Positions 5,445 through 14,191 of a DNA stretch of 51,097 nt are shown here, one piece after another. The DNA is from a virus. The stretch's first letter is position 1; the number at the start of each line of letters is the position of its first letter. Under the pieces are notes generated by a model, which worked only from the letters and a program-made list of their open reading frames with translations, was not told where the DNA came from and made no database searches. The stretch covers positions 1 to 51,097 of the IMG/VR virus record IMGVR_UViG_3300050821_005377. The stretch is one strand, 5' to 3'. A program made the position numbers and the translations under genes.

Positions 5445-6962
5445 ATGGACGAAAGCCTGGTTAATTGGCTTGCGAGCGTAAGCAAAGACCCATTTGCTTA
5501 TGTGCTGGGCGCTTGGGAATGGGGCTCGCCCGGCCGCCTTGCCAATTTCAAAGGCCCCAACTATTGGCAAGAGGATCAACTCAAGGGCATCCGTGATCGG
5601 CTCCAGTCCACTACCAACCTCACTGAGGCCCTCCAGCCCATCCTCGAAGCCACCGCCTCTGGCCACGGCGTAGGCAAGTCCGCCGAAGTCTCTTGGATTT
5701 GCAAATGGGGGATCGACACCCTCCCCGATACCCGTGGCGTGGTCACCGCCAATACCGAGCCGCAGCTAAAGGGCAAGACCTGGGCCGAGCTAGGCCGGTG
5801 GCACGCGGCCTCGATCACGAAGGATGTGTTCAAGTTAACGGCTACTTCGTATTACCACCCCGAATACGAACGCACTTGGCGCCTCGATCAGGTCCCCTGG
5901 TCCAAGAACAATCCCGAAGCCTTCGCGGGGCTCCATAACCAAGGCCGTCGCATCCTCCTGATCATGGACGAAGCCTCCGCTATCGACGACATTATTTGGG
6001 AAACCAGTGAAGGCGCCCTGACTGACAGGGACACCCAAATCTTCTGGCTCGTCTACGGCAACCCGACCCGTAACTCCGGCCGCTTCAAGGAATGTTTCCC
6101 TGGGGGGATGTTTGCCAAATACTGGCACACGCGGAGCGTGGACTCCCGCTCGATCGACTTCACCAACAAGGAACAAATCTCCAAATGGATCGACGCCTAT
6201 GGCGAAGACTCCGACTTCGTCCGCATTCGCGTCTACGGCCAGTTCCCCCGCGTTGGCGAAATGGAGTTCTTCAATGCTGCCGAAATCACCGACGCCATGT
6301 CCCGCGACGCCACCTCCTCCCTCACCGACCCGCTTGCCCTTGGGGTGGACGTGGCTCGATATGGCAAGAACGCTTCTGTCATTTTCCCGCGCAAGGGACG
6401 GGACGCTCGTACCTACCCTAGAGAACGATTTCAAGGGCTTTCAACTGTACAACTAGCGGAGAAGGTCTTCGACGCCAACTTCCGCCTGCACGCGGATGGG
6501 ATCATGGTGGATGGGGGCGGCGTGGGCGGTGGTGTCGTAGACCAGATCAGGCACAAGGCCCTCTTCTGCTACGAGGTACAATTTGGGTCGAAGGATATGA
6601 CCCCACACCGCTCCTTCGGCTCCGAACAAGAGCGCTACGCTAACATGCGCAGCGGCATGTACGGCGCCCTGCGCGCCTGGACGAAGACCGGTTGCCTCCC
6701 CGACGACCCAGACCTCAAGCGCCAGTTCATGGCGATCAAATACACCTTCAACAAGCGGGATGAAATCCAACTCATCTCCAAGGAAGATATGCTCAAGCTC
6801 GACCCCGATCTCGAGCTTGACGATATCGACGCCCTCGCCTTGACCTTCTCAAACGCCCTTGCCCCGCACGAATACGCAGGGGGCGAACACGCCCACAAGC
6901 CCAACGTTGAACACGACTACGACCCCCTTGAGCGGTACGAAGACGAAGTGAGGGCGGCATGA
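5445..6962 (+). CDS. terL: Terminase large subunit (ATPase-nuclease)
   Basis: A 505-aa packaging motor. The ATPase domain shows Walker A GHGVGKS at residues 73-79 and Walker B LLIMDE at 171-176. The RNase H-like nuclease domain shows GVDVARYG (Asp302), the second acidic site in GIMVDGGG (Asp356), and a third in LDDIDALA (about 459-464). Length is normal for the family. The start is the ATG at 5445 with a weak GGGG upstream. It cuts concatemeric DNA and drives it through the portal. Its stop overlaps the next start by ATGA. Confidence 0.95.
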   Translation: MDESLVNWLASVSKDPFAYVLGAWEWGSPGRLANFKGPNYWQEDQLKGIRDRLQSTTNLTEALQPILEATASGHGVGKSAEVSWICKWGIDTLPDTRGVVTANTEPQLKGKTWAELGRWHAASITKDVFKLTATSYYHPEYERTWRLDQVPWSKNNPEAFAGLHNQGRRILLIMDEASAIDDIIWETSEGALTDRDTQIFWLVYGNPTRNSGRFKECFPGGMFAKYWHTRSVDSRSIDFTNKEQISKWIDAYGEDSDFVRIRVYGQFPRVGEMEFFNAAEITDAMSRDATSSLTDPLALGVDVARYGKNASVIFPRKGRDARTYPRERFQGLSTVQLAEKVFDANFRLHADGIMVDGGGVGGGVVDQIRHKALFCYEVQFGSKDMTPHRSFGSEQERYANMRSGMYGALRAWTKTGCLPDDPDLKRQFMAIKYTFNKRDEIQLISKEDMLKLDPDLELDDIDALALTFSNALAPHEYAGGEHAHKPNVEHDYDPLERYEDEVRAA

Positions 6963-7213
6963 ACATCACCGATGAACCAATGCCCGGCGTTGCGCCAAAT
7001 GGTACCCGTGGTTATTGGGGAATAGGCGTTAAGGGTAATGATATTCTTGTTCTAACAACTTACCTTAAAAATCTAGAACTCGCTAAGCGTTGGGCAAAAG
7101 CGGTAGCTGCAGATTATGATGAGGTGATTATCCTCGATGCCACTTTGACTTATCGTGTTTGGGATCGCGATAGTGATAATGCTAAACATGCTGCTAAGGA
7201 TGCAGCGGCATGA
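6959..7213 (+). CDS. Small protein, 84 aa, unknown
   Basis: Starts MNITDEPMPGVAPNG; ATGA overlap at both ends places it in a coupled set between terminase and portal. It shows alternating beta and helix (GNDILVLTTYLKNLELAKRW). Its DNA is visibly more AT-rich than the flanking genes, which may mean recent acquisition. No family recognised. Confidence 0.75.
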   Translation: MNITDEPMPGVAPNGTRGYWGIGVKGNDILVLTTYLKNLELAKRWAKAVAADYDEVIILDATLTYRVWDRDSDNAKHAAKDAAA

Positions 7214-7407
7214 GCCTCTCCGCCCCCACTCCTCCAGCCCCCGTCCTTCCTCAAGCCCCCTCGGCCCCACCTGCCTTTGGCATGCAGAACCAAGGGCAAA
7301 AGCCACAGGCGAAATCAAGCCAGCCAACATTCTTGGGGTCAGGCCTCGTCGCTTCCCAACAGCAACAAGGCAACAAATCTCTGATCGGCGGAGCGGGGAT
7401 GTCATGA
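7210..7407 (+). CDS. Proline/glutamine-rich small protein, 65 aa
   Basis: Low complexity: P/A/S-rich first half (SAPTPPAPVLPQAPSAPP) and Q-rich second half. Probably disordered. Short P/Q-rich proteins before the portal are common in podoviruses, but the role is unknown. Coupled by ATGA at both ends. Confidence 0.65.
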   Translation: MSLSAPTPPAPVLPQAPSAPPAFGMQNQGQKPQAKSSQPTFLGSGLVASQQQQGNKSLIGGAGMS

Positions 7408-7565
7408 TCGTCCCCTTCGCCAAGGGCCAGAAGCAAGGTCAGCCAGCGCAGCAGGCCCAGCCCTCTGAAACCGACATGCTCATGGCCCTTGCCACTATGC
7501 ACTCCATGGGTCGCATCCCGAAACCTAAGGGCGCTCCCGCTCCTACGGAGTCGCCCAGTGCCTGA
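7404..7565 (+). CDS. Small protein, 53 aa, unknown
   Basis: Starts MIVPFAKGQKQGQPAQ and has a short helix (SETDMLMALATMHSMG) followed by a proline-rich end. The start at 7404 is fixed by the ATGA overlap with the previous gene. Its final codons provide the CGGAG ribosome site of the portal gene. Confidence 0.65.
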   Translation: MIVPFAKGQKQGQPAQQAQPSETDMLMALATMHSMGRIPKPKGAPAPTESPSA

Positions 7566-9375
7566 ACAATCGGCCTACAACTCCGGCTTCATGCGCCTTC
7601 ACCCCGCGATGCAGGCGAAGGTCAACCGCGCGTTGATGCGCCAGAACATAAGGCTTGACACCCCTGAGCAACTCTTTAGACAGAAAGCCGAGTCCCGTCT
7701 CCTGGGACTTCGAATTAATCGCTACTCTTGGTGGGTACACGGCAGAGAGCTTGCTGACTATATCCTCCCTCGCCGTTATAAGTGGCTCATCACTCCTAAT
7801 CAACAGCAACGAGGGAGTCCTATCAATCAGCACATATTGGACTCCACCGGGACCTTGGCCGCACGGAACCTCGCCGCTGGAATGATGATGGGGTGCAGCG
7901 ACCCCACCAAGCGCTGGTTCCGCTACAAGATAAACAATATCGACTCGACTCAGACCTCTCCCATCTCGTTGTGGTTGTCTCAGGTTGAGCGATTGATCAA
8001 TTTGATCTTGTTGCAGAGCAACTTCTACGACTCCCTCGCCATCTTCTACTTCGATCTCGTCGTGTTCGGCACGGCGGTGATGCTCATCTACGAGGACTAC
8101 GAAAATGTTATCCGCTGCTTTAACCCCTGCTTTGGGGAATACTACATCGATCAAGATGGATACTACCGACCCAATGTGTTCGCACGTGAGTTCACTAATA
8201 CAGTGGACCAATGCGCGAATAGATTTGGAGTTGAGAACCTCTCTCCTAGCACAGCTAGGCTTTGGACCGAAGGTGGTACTTCCCTCACGCGCGAGCTAGT
8301 CGTCGCCCACCTCGTAGAGCCCAACGAAGATGGCCGCAAGTACGGGGTCCCAGAGTTCTTCCCTTTTCGTGAGTGTTATTGGGAGTGGGGTGGATCAGCT
8401 TCTCCCCAAGGCGGCGGAGGAGGTAATGCTCGCGGGCTGCTTACATCGAGGGGCTATCATGAGAACCCAGCCATCACCTGCCGATGGGACTTGGTGTCGA
8501 ATGACGCCTACGGCCGATCCCCCGGCATGGACGCCCTCCCCGACATAAAACAACTCCAAGTCGAAACCAAGCGCCTCTCGCAGGGCATCGACAAGATGGT
8601 CAACCCACCCATGGTGGGCGACATCCAACTCAAAAACCAACCCGCCTCGCTCCTCCCCGGCGGGGTCACCTACGTCAACGGCATGACCGTCTCCGGCAAA
8701 GCAGGCTTCGCCCCAGCCTACCTTGTCAATCCCCAGGTCAAGGAAATGATGGAGCAGATGGCGGACGTGCGTTCGCGCATCAAGGAGACCTTCTACAACA
8801 ACCTCTTCCAAGTCATCTCCCAATTCGAGACCCGATCCAATGTCACCGCCACTGAAATCGACGCCCGGCGAGCCGAGGCTATGCTTATGCTTGGGCCAGT
8901 GCTTGAACGACTCAATCACGAAGCATTCGCCCCAATGCATGAGCGAATATTCGGAATTGCATCGCGGGCTGGTATACTGCCGCCAGCACCTCGTGAGATT
9001 GCCGGTGCCAACATCCACACCCAATTCACCTCAATGATCGAACTCGCTCAGAACTCTGCGCAGGCCGCAGGGATCGAGCGCCTCTTTAGCATGATTGGTG
9101 GCCTCGCTGGTATCGACCCTGCTGCTGTTGATAACGTCGATATTGACTATGGTCTGGACAAAGTCAGTTACCTTTACAACAACGATCCCAAGCTCATCCG
9201 CTCTCCTGACCAACTTGCAGCTATTCGCAATCAGCGTAATCAAGAAATGCAACAACAGCGAGTTGCTGCTCAGGCAGGGACCATCAAAGATATCGCCGCT
9301 GGTGCTAAGTCTCTCAGCGATGCCTCCCCCGGCCAAGGTTCGCTCATGACCAAGCTGACAGGCCAAGCCCCATGA
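7558..9375 (+). CDS. Portal (head-to-tail connector) protein
   Basis: A 605-aa connector of the T7/podovirus type. Recognisable parts are the N-terminal helical segment, the conserved region around LDSTGTLAARNLAAGMMMG and TKRWFRY (about residues 95-125), a central beta region, and the C-terminal helical crown with MEQMADVRSRIKETFYNN. The GTG at 7558 is preferred over upstream in-frame ATGs because GGAG lies 7 bases before it and it overlaps the previous stop; ATG 7591 is the next option. Twelve copies form the ring through which terminase packages DNA. The C-terminus is Q-rich. Confidence 0.92.
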   Translation: MPEQSAYNSGFMRLHPAMQAKVNRALMRQNIRLDTPEQLFRQKAESRLLGLRINRYSWWVHGRELADYILPRRYKWLITPNQQQRGSPINQHILDSTGTLAARNLAAGMMMGCSDPTKRWFRYKINNIDSTQTSPISLWLSQVERLINLILLQSNFYDSLAIFYFDLVVFGTAVMLIYEDYENVIRCFNPCFGEYYIDQDGYYRPNVFAREFTNTVDQCANRFGVENLSPSTARLWTEGGTSLTRELVVAHLVEPNEDGRKYGVPEFFPFRECYWEWGGSASPQGGGGGNARGLLTSRGYHENPAITCRWDLVSNDAYGRSPGMDALPDIKQLQVETKRLSQGIDKMVNPPMVGDIQLKNQPASLLPGGVTYVNGMTVSGKAGFAPAYLVNPQVKEMMEQMADVRSRIKETFYNNLFQVISQFETRSNVTATEIDARRAEAMLMLGPVLERLNHEAFAPMHERIFGIASRAGILPPAPREIAGANIHTQFTSMIELAQNSAQAAGIERLFSMIGGLAGIDPAAVDNVDIDYGLDKVSYLYNNDPKLIRSPDQLAAIRNQRNQEMQQQRVAAQAGTIKDIAAGAKSLSDASPGQGSLMTKLTGQAP

Positions 9376-9557
9376 GCCCCTCCGATTGCAAACTCTGTGG
9401 CCGACCCACACATACCGACGACGGGCGCGCCATCGGCGAAGTCCTCGTCTACCAATTCGTCGACGGGCGAATGACCCTCGCCGCTGAACCGCAGATGGGT
9501 TACACTCTCCTTTACATTCACGCCAAGTGCATAAGGGATGTGAATGACGGATTATAA
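9372..9557 (+). CDS. Small zinc-ribbon-like protein, 61 aa
   Basis: CKLCGRPTH near the start and HAKC near the end (residues about 6-9 and 51-54) give a CxxC...HxxC metal site typical of a small treble clef or ribbon. ATGA overlap with the portal stop. Unknown role; probably minor morphogenesis or regulatory protein. Confidence 0.7.
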   Translation: MSPSDCKLCGRPTHTDDGRAIGEVLVYQFVDGRMTLAAEPQMGYTLLYIHAKCIRDVNDGL

Positions 9558-9993
9558 CGCCTCCGACACTCGCCAAATCCGTGCCGCTATCAAGCGGTCG
9601 AAGACCGATCGCGCTCTCGACGACGGCGTTCTCACTATGGTCATGACCACCCAGAACGGTCGCGCTTGGATGTGGCGCCTGATCGGCCGCTGCCACGCTT
9701 TCAAAACCCCTTACACCGGCGACGATGCCGCGACCAACTTCCAACTCGGCGAACAGAACATCGGCCTGGAGCTAATCGCAGACCTGCTCCGAGCCTGCCC
9801 AGATCAATTCATCTTCATGATGCGAGAGGCCAACGATGGCGGACGAACAGACGACGACAACCGGAACCGACGGGATAGCTCGGACGACCGACGGGACGAT
9901 AGCGGATCAGGGGACGACGCAGTCGAACGCGACCCAGACCTCTTCAACGGAGACGAAGACGGAAGGGACGCAGAAGACCGAACAGTCCAATGA
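9544..9993 (+). CDS. Bbp19-like phage protein
   Basis: A 149-aa protein. The core (about residues 30-100: MTTQNGRAWMWRLIGRCHAF and FQLGEQNIGLELIADLL) matches the Bbp19 family found beside portal and scaffold in BPP-1-like podoviruses. The last 55 residues are almost only D, R, N, G and E, and lie in the 158-base overlap with the scaffold gene. The molecular role of the family is not established. Confidence 0.75.
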   Translation: MTDYNASDTRQIRAAIKRSKTDRALDDGVLTMVMTTQNGRAWMWRLIGRCHAFKTPYTGDDAATNFQLGEQNIGLELIADLLRACPDQFIFMMREANDGGRTDDDNRNRRDSSDDRRDDSGSGDDAVERDPDLFNGDEDGRDAEDRTVQ

Positions 9994-10585
9994 TGGCAAG
10001 TCCGTCCTAAATCAAAAGGCTGAGGGCGAGACCAAGAAGGAAGAGCCCGCTAAGGGCGCCCCCGAGAAGTACGAAGACTACAAAGTCCCCGAAGGCTTCA
10101 CCCTCGACCCAGAGGTCAAGACCAAAGCCGACGCCCTCTTCAAAGGCATGGGCCTGAACCAAGACCAGGCCCAGTCTCTCGTCGACATGTATCGTGAGCT
10201 AACCACCGAGGCCTTCCAAGCCCCCTTCAAAGCCTATCAAGACACCGTCTCCGACTGGCTCAAACAGTCGCAAGACCACCCCGACCTCCGTGGCAAGCTC
10301 GCCCCCGGCGGGGAAGTAAACGTCCGCATCGGAAAGCTCCTCGACGGAGTCCCCGACGCGAAGCTGGCCTCGGACTTCCGTGAGGCGATGGACATCACCG
10401 GAGTTGGCAACCACCCCGCCTTCATCCGCATGATGGATCATTTCGCCAAACAGCTGACCGAAGGTACGCATGTTGCAGGCAACGGCCCAAGCAGGCACGG
10501 TCAATCCGCGCTGGGAGCTAGGACCGAGCCGGGAGCAGCATCGGCCATGTGGCCTAATCTCCCATCGGCGGCCGATCGCCGCTAA
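9836..10585 (+). CDS. Scaffolding-like protein
   Basis: A 249-aa acidic protein. Residues 1-75 are T/Q/E/K-rich low complexity; the middle contains YEDYKVPEGFTLDPEV, a motif common in podovirus scaffolds; a helical region precedes a short tail. The position immediately before the coat gene fits. Capsid scaffolds direct shell assembly and are lost on maturation. It shares 158 bases with the previous gene in another frame. Confidence 0.75.
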   Translation: MADEQTTTTGTDGIARTTDGTIADQGTTQSNATQTSSTETKTEGTQKTEQSNDGKSVLNQKAEGETKKEEPAKGAPEKYEDYKVPEGFTLDPEVKTKADALFKGMGLNQDQAQSLVDMYRELTTEAFQAPFKAYQDTVSDWLKQSQDHPDLRGKLAPGGEVNVRIGKLLDGVPDAKLASDFREAMDITGVGNHPAFIRMMDHFAKQLTEGTHVAGNGPSRHGQSALGARTEPGAASAMWPNLPSAADRR

Positions 10586-10606
10586 CTCTGCAACAAGGAG
10601 CCAATA

Positions 10607-11647
10607 ATGGCAACCATTGGAAATCTCAGTCTCACTTACGCAGACTGGGCGAAACGTGTCGAAGACGGGTTCAAAGTCGCCCGGATCATCGAACTCCTTT
10701 CCCAGACTAACGAAGTCCTCGAAGACATGATGGTCGTCGAGGGCAACCAACCCACCGGGCATAAGACCACCGTTCGAACTGGCCTCCCTCAGGCCACTTG
10801 GCGCTTGCTCAACCAAGGCGTCCCGAACGCGAAGTCCACTACCGCGCAAATCGTCGATGCCTGTGGCAACCTCGAAACCTACTCCGTCATCGACAAGGAC
10901 ATCGCCGACCTCAATGGCAACACCCAAGAGTTTCGCCTTTCGGAAACGAAAGCCTTCCTCGAAGGGATGTCTCAGCAGGTCGCCGGGACCCTGATCTACG
11001 GCAACCAGTTCGTGAACCCAGAACGGTTTACCGGGCTTGCCCCTCGCTACTCAACTTCCAACACCTCGAACTCCCAAACCGCCAACAACGTCCTCTCTGG
11101 CGGTGGCGCAGCCTCGACCAACACCTCCATCTGGGTCCACGTCTGGGGCGATGACACCGCCCACGGCATTTTCCCGAAGGGAAAGATCACCGGCCTCCAG
11201 CATCGGGATATGGGTGAGTGGCCTGTCACGGACAGCAGCAGCAATACCTACCAAGCCTACCGTGACCACTTCAAGTGGGAAATCGGCTACGTCCTCCGCG
11301 ATTGGCGCTACGTCGCCCGGATCGCGAACATCGACATCACCCAACTTACCGGCGTGTCGGCCGCGAACCTGATCAACCTCATCGTTCGCGCGATCTACAA
11401 ACTCCCGACCCAGCCAGTCTCGGCCGGTACGATCCAGACTTCGGACACTCCTGAGGTTCGTGCGAATATGGGCCGCACGGTGATCTACTGTAACCGTGTC
11501 ATCAGAACCTACCTGGATCTACAGGCCATGAACAAGACGAATGTACTACTTCGCATCGAAGAATTCGACGGCAAGCCTATAACTACGTTTAGAGGCATCC
11601 CGTGCAGAACATGCGACCAAATTTTGAATAACGAGGCCACGATCTGA
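10607..11647 (+). CDS. Major capsid protein
   Basis: A 346-aa HK97-fold-type coat protein resembling those of BPP-1-like podoviruses. Characteristic parts are the N-terminal MATIGNLSLTYADWAKR, the segment VVEGNQPTGHKTTVRTGLP, WRLLNQGV, and the E-loop/P-domain stretch FRLSETKAFLEGM. A strong ribosome site (AAGGAG, 7 bases before ATG) fits high expression. Codons are strongly C/G-ending, unlike the endonuclease behind it. The stop shares one base with the next start. Confidence 0.9.
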   Translation: MATIGNLSLTYADWAKRVEDGFKVARIIELLSQTNEVLEDMMVVEGNQPTGHKTTVRTGLPQATWRLLNQGVPNAKSTTAQIVDACGNLETYSVIDKDIADLNGNTQEFRLSETKAFLEGMSQQVAGTLIYGNQFVNPERFTGLAPRYSTSNTSNSQTANNVLSGGGAASTNTSIWVHVWGDDTAHGIFPKGKITGLQHRDMGEWPVTDSSSNTYQAYRDHFKWEIGYVLRDWRYVARIANIDITQLTGVSAANLINLIVRAIYKLPTQPVSAGTIQTSDTPEVRANMGRTVIYCNRVIRTYLDLQAMNKTNVLLRIEEFDGKPITTFRGIPCRTCDQILNNEATI

Positions 11648-12150
11648 TGCTAACCCAAGAAAGGCTCAAACAGCTTTTGGTTTACGACCCGGATACCGGG
11701 GTTTGGCGTTGGCTTATTGCGCCAAATCACAGTATTAAGGTTGGTCAAATAGCTGGGAGCATAAGACAAGACGGTTATCGTCAAATTCGTGTTGACTGCC
11801 TGTACTACTTCTCAGTCCCACTCGCCTGTTTCTATATGACAGGCAAATGGCCACTGGAGTATATGGACCACATCAACTGGGATCGTGGCGATGATCGTTG
11901 GGTTAATTTACGCGAAGCCACTGCTTGTGACAACATGGCCCACAGAAGGATACGTTCTAATAACACTTCTGGTTACTTAGGAGTGAGTTGGGACAACACA
12001 CAAAACAAGTGGGATGCTCGCGTAAATAGTGTGCACATTGGCTGGTTCGATGACCTCGACGAAGCCGTAGCCGCAAGAGATACCTGGGCAGTTCATCTGC
12101 AAGGTTCTTTTGCAGTCCTCAACACTCCAACGATGGAGATTACACCTTGA
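11647..12150 (+). CDS. HNH endonuclease with AP2-like DNA-binding domain
   Basis: A 167-aa homing-type nuclease. The HNH core is at residues about 60-95 (MDHINWDRGDDRWVNLRE, preceded by TGKWP); the leading His of many relatives is replaced (SVPLACFYM). An AP2-type domain follows at 109-146 (SGYLGVSWDNTQNKWDARV ... IGWFDDLDEA). It is wedged between coat and cement-like genes, overlapping both by a few bases, and is clearly more AT-rich than its neighbours: a recent mobile insertion. It should cut related phages that lack it. Confidence 0.9.
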   Translation: MLTQERLKQLLVYDPDTGVWRWLIAPNHSIKVGQIAGSIRQDGYRQIRVDCLYYFSVPLACFYMTGKWPLEYMDHINWDRGDDRWVNLREATACDNMAHRRIRSNNTSGYLGVSWDNTQNKWDARVNSVHIGWFDDLDEAVAARDTWAVHLQGSFAVLNTPTMEITP

Positions 12151-12683
12151 TTATAGATGCTTTCCTCCAGTTCGATGCCGCGATCAACCTCGCTCAGGTG
12201 ACCGGCAACTACAACTCCACCAACATCATCGACCTCGGTGGCCCTGGCCTCCCTGTCCTAGCCAACCTCCAAGGCGCTCGCGACATCGGCATCGGCGACG
12301 ATCCGACGATGAAGCTCTTGGTCCAAGTGACCACGGCCTTCACCTCCGCTGGCGCTGGCACCCTCCAAGTCACCTTGCAAGGCAACACCGACAACGGTTC
12401 AGGCGCCCCTACCGTGACTTGGTCGTCTTGGTACTCCACTCCGGCTTACGCCCTCGCGGCCCTCGTCGTCGGCGCCCGCCTGATGGACATGGACTTCCCC
12501 CGTCCACCGGACGGCATCGCCATCCCTCGGTTCCTCCGCCTTCAATACACCATCGGCGGAGCCACCATGACCGCAGGCATCGTCGAAGCCAACATCGTCA
12601 TCGACCGTATGGACCAACCCTACACCGGCACGGTCAACTCCACGATGGGCGGATACCCCGCTGGCATCACGGTCGCGAATTAA
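12147..12683 (+). CDS. Bbp16-like capsid cement/decoration protein
   Basis: A 178-aa beta-rich protein similar in size and place to Bbp16, the cement protein of BPP-1. Typical parts are IDAFLQFDAAINLAQVTG near the start and a C-terminal MGGYPAGITVAN. The start is TTG at 12147, chosen because GGAG lies 8 bases upstream and no usable ATG exists at the N-terminus. The ribosome site lies inside the end of the HNH gene, so the mobile gene now carries the translation signal of an essential virion gene. Confidence 0.75.
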   Translation: MIIDAFLQFDAAINLAQVTGNYNSTNIIDLGGPGLPVLANLQGARDIGIGDDPTMKLLVQVTTAFTSAGAGTLQVTLQGNTDNGSGAPTVTWSSWYSTPAYALAALVVGARLMDMDFPRPPDGIAIPRFLRLQYTIGGATMTAGIVEANIVIDRMDQPYTGTVNSTMGGYPAGITVAN

Positions 12684-12693
12684 GGAGCGCCAG

Positions 12694-13344
12694 ATGAGAA
12701 AACTCCTCTACTCAGGCATCGCGCTCCTCGCGCTTGGGGCGCTTGCCTTCGCTCAGGCCCCTGGGGTCAACTCCCCCTGGAACCCCGTTTGGTCAATCCC
12801 CCTCGACTCGATCAAACGCACCTACTCCCTCTCGATGACCAACCTCGTGGTGGCCTCGTCCCCCACGACGTATTGGCAAATCTGTGGCAGCGCTACCACC
12901 ACCGTCCGTGTGACCCGCTTTACCATCGCGGGTCGCCAAACCACCGCTGCCCACGCAGACTTCCAAATCTTGAAGACCTCAACCGCAGCCACCGGCGGCA
13001 CCATCGCCTCTGGTCAGCCCTTTGCTGGCGCTGCGGTCGTTGGCTACCCCTACGACACTGGCACTGCCGCAGGCACCGCCCTCACCACTGCTTGGACTGC
13101 CAACCCCACCGTCGGCACGCCTATCGTCACCTCCGCCGGTTTCCTCTGGTCAGGCCAAATCTTCCTTGGCAACCTGACTACTACCCAGTCCAACGCGGAA
13201 ACCCTGATCGACTTCGGCAACCACCCTGGCTCTGCCGTCGTCCTCCGGGGCACCGCCCAATGCCTCGCCATCTCGTCCGCAGTCGGCACCGGCCCCGGCT
13301 CTGGCAACCTGATGGACATCACCGAAGAATACACGGAGGAATAA
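12694..13344 (+). CDS. Signal-peptide protein, beta-rich, 216 aa
   Basis: The N-terminus MRKLLYSGIALLALGALAFA ends in an AxA-type signal peptidase I site before QAPG, a classic Sec signal peptide. The mature part is T/S/A/G-rich and beta-like, with two cysteines (QICGS, AQCLA) that could form a disulfide in the periplasm. Tight behind the cement gene. Family unknown. A secreted product is unusual in a head gene block; alternatives are a structural protein whose hydrophobic end has another use. Confidence 0.75.
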   Translation: MRKLLYSGIALLALGALAFAQAPGVNSPWNPVWSIPLDSIKRTYSLSMTNLVVASSPTTYWQICGSATTTVRVTRFTIAGRQTTAAHADFQILKTSTAATGGTIASGQPFAGAAVVGYPYDTGTAAGTALTTAWTANPTVGTPIVTSAGFLWSGQIFLGNLTTTQSNAETLIDFGNHPGSAVVLRGTAQCLAISSAVGTGPGSGNLMDITEEYTEE

Positions 13345-13345
13345 A

Positions 13346-14191
13346 GTGAAAAAACTCCTTGTAGCACTCGGCCTTGCAGGGTCCCTTGGCCTCGCCATCG
13401 CGTTGCCCTGGGCATGGGCAACCACCCTGCCCATCACCTACGTCGGCAACGCCAACTACCAAATGCTCAACTCGGACAAGAACATTGTCCCGAACGTTGC
13501 CCTCACCACCAACCGAACCTGGACGTTGCCCTATGCCGGTGGCACTAACATCACCTCCAACATCGACATCATCGACGCCCAAGGCAATATCGGTGGAGCC
13601 AACTCTTGCATCGTCATCGCCCCGCAAAGCGGTGACACCATCAACGGCTCCTCCTCGTCCATCACCTTCTGCGGCACCTATGGTAAGTTCTCCATCTTCC
13701 CAATCTCCGGGACGAACTGGACCTACTCTGTAGTCGCCGCAGGCCAGCTTGCTGGTACCACTACCAACGACAACGCCTCCGCAGGCAACGTCGGTGAGTT
13801 CATCACTGCTTCGAAGAACCTCGCCAACGCGCGTCAAGCCACCACCAACTCCTCAACCACGATCACCTCGGTCGCGTTGACCCCTGGTGATTGGGACTGC
13901 ACCGGCATAATGTCCCAGTCGATCTCCTCAACCACCACCGTGCAGGCCCTCTCGGCCTCGCTCGGTGGCACCGACGGCGTCATCGGTACTCAAGGCACCG
14001 ACGGCGTGACCACCGAGCAAAGCACAGAAGTCTCGGCGATCCTCTACGGAGCCAATGGCCGTGACCTGCGGGTAGGCCCAGTACGCGAGTCCCTCTCCGG
14101 CAACACCACCATCTACCTCGTCTCCGGAGCGTCCTTTCTCACCTCGCAACTCTGGACCTATGGCGATATCCGCTGCCGTCGAGCCCGCTGA
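13346..14191 (+). CDS. Signal-peptide protein, beta-rich, 281 aa
   Basis: Begins at GTG (MKKLLVALGLAGSLGLAIAL, then PWAWA before TTL), a Sec signal peptide with an AWA cleavage site. GGAGG lies 6 bases before the GTG, within the last codons of the previous gene. The mature protein is Thr/Ser/Asn/Gly-rich, with two segments: one like rhizobial-phage virion proteins (PITYVGNANYQMLNSDKNI), and a C-terminal one with SQSISSTTTVQALSASLGGT. Possibly an exported or surface-displayed protein, or a fibre-like appendage. Function unknown. Confidence 0.75.
   Translation: MKKLLVALGLAGSLGLAIALPWAWATTLPITYVGNANYQMLNSDKNIVPNVALTTNRTWTLPYAGGTNITSNIDIIDAQGNIGGANSCIVIAPQSGDTINGSSSSITFCGTYGKFSIFPISGTNWTYSVVAAGQLAGTTTNDNASAGNVGEFITASKNLANARQATTNSSTTITSVALTPGDWDCTGIMSQSISSTTTVQALSASLGGTDGVIGTQGTDGVTTEQSTEVSAILYGANGRDLRVGPVRESLSGNTTIYLVSGASFLTSQLWTYGDIRCRRAR

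Noticed and set aside
5835-6434. 199-aa leftward frame opposite the large terminase gene
   Set aside because: Antisense shadow of a gene with clear ATPase and nuclease motifs; V/G/D-rich composition mirrors its codons.
12110-13349. Arg/His/Pro-rich rightward frames overlapping the cement-like and signal-peptide genes
   Set aside because: Out-of-frame shadows of C-rich codons; no ribosome sites.
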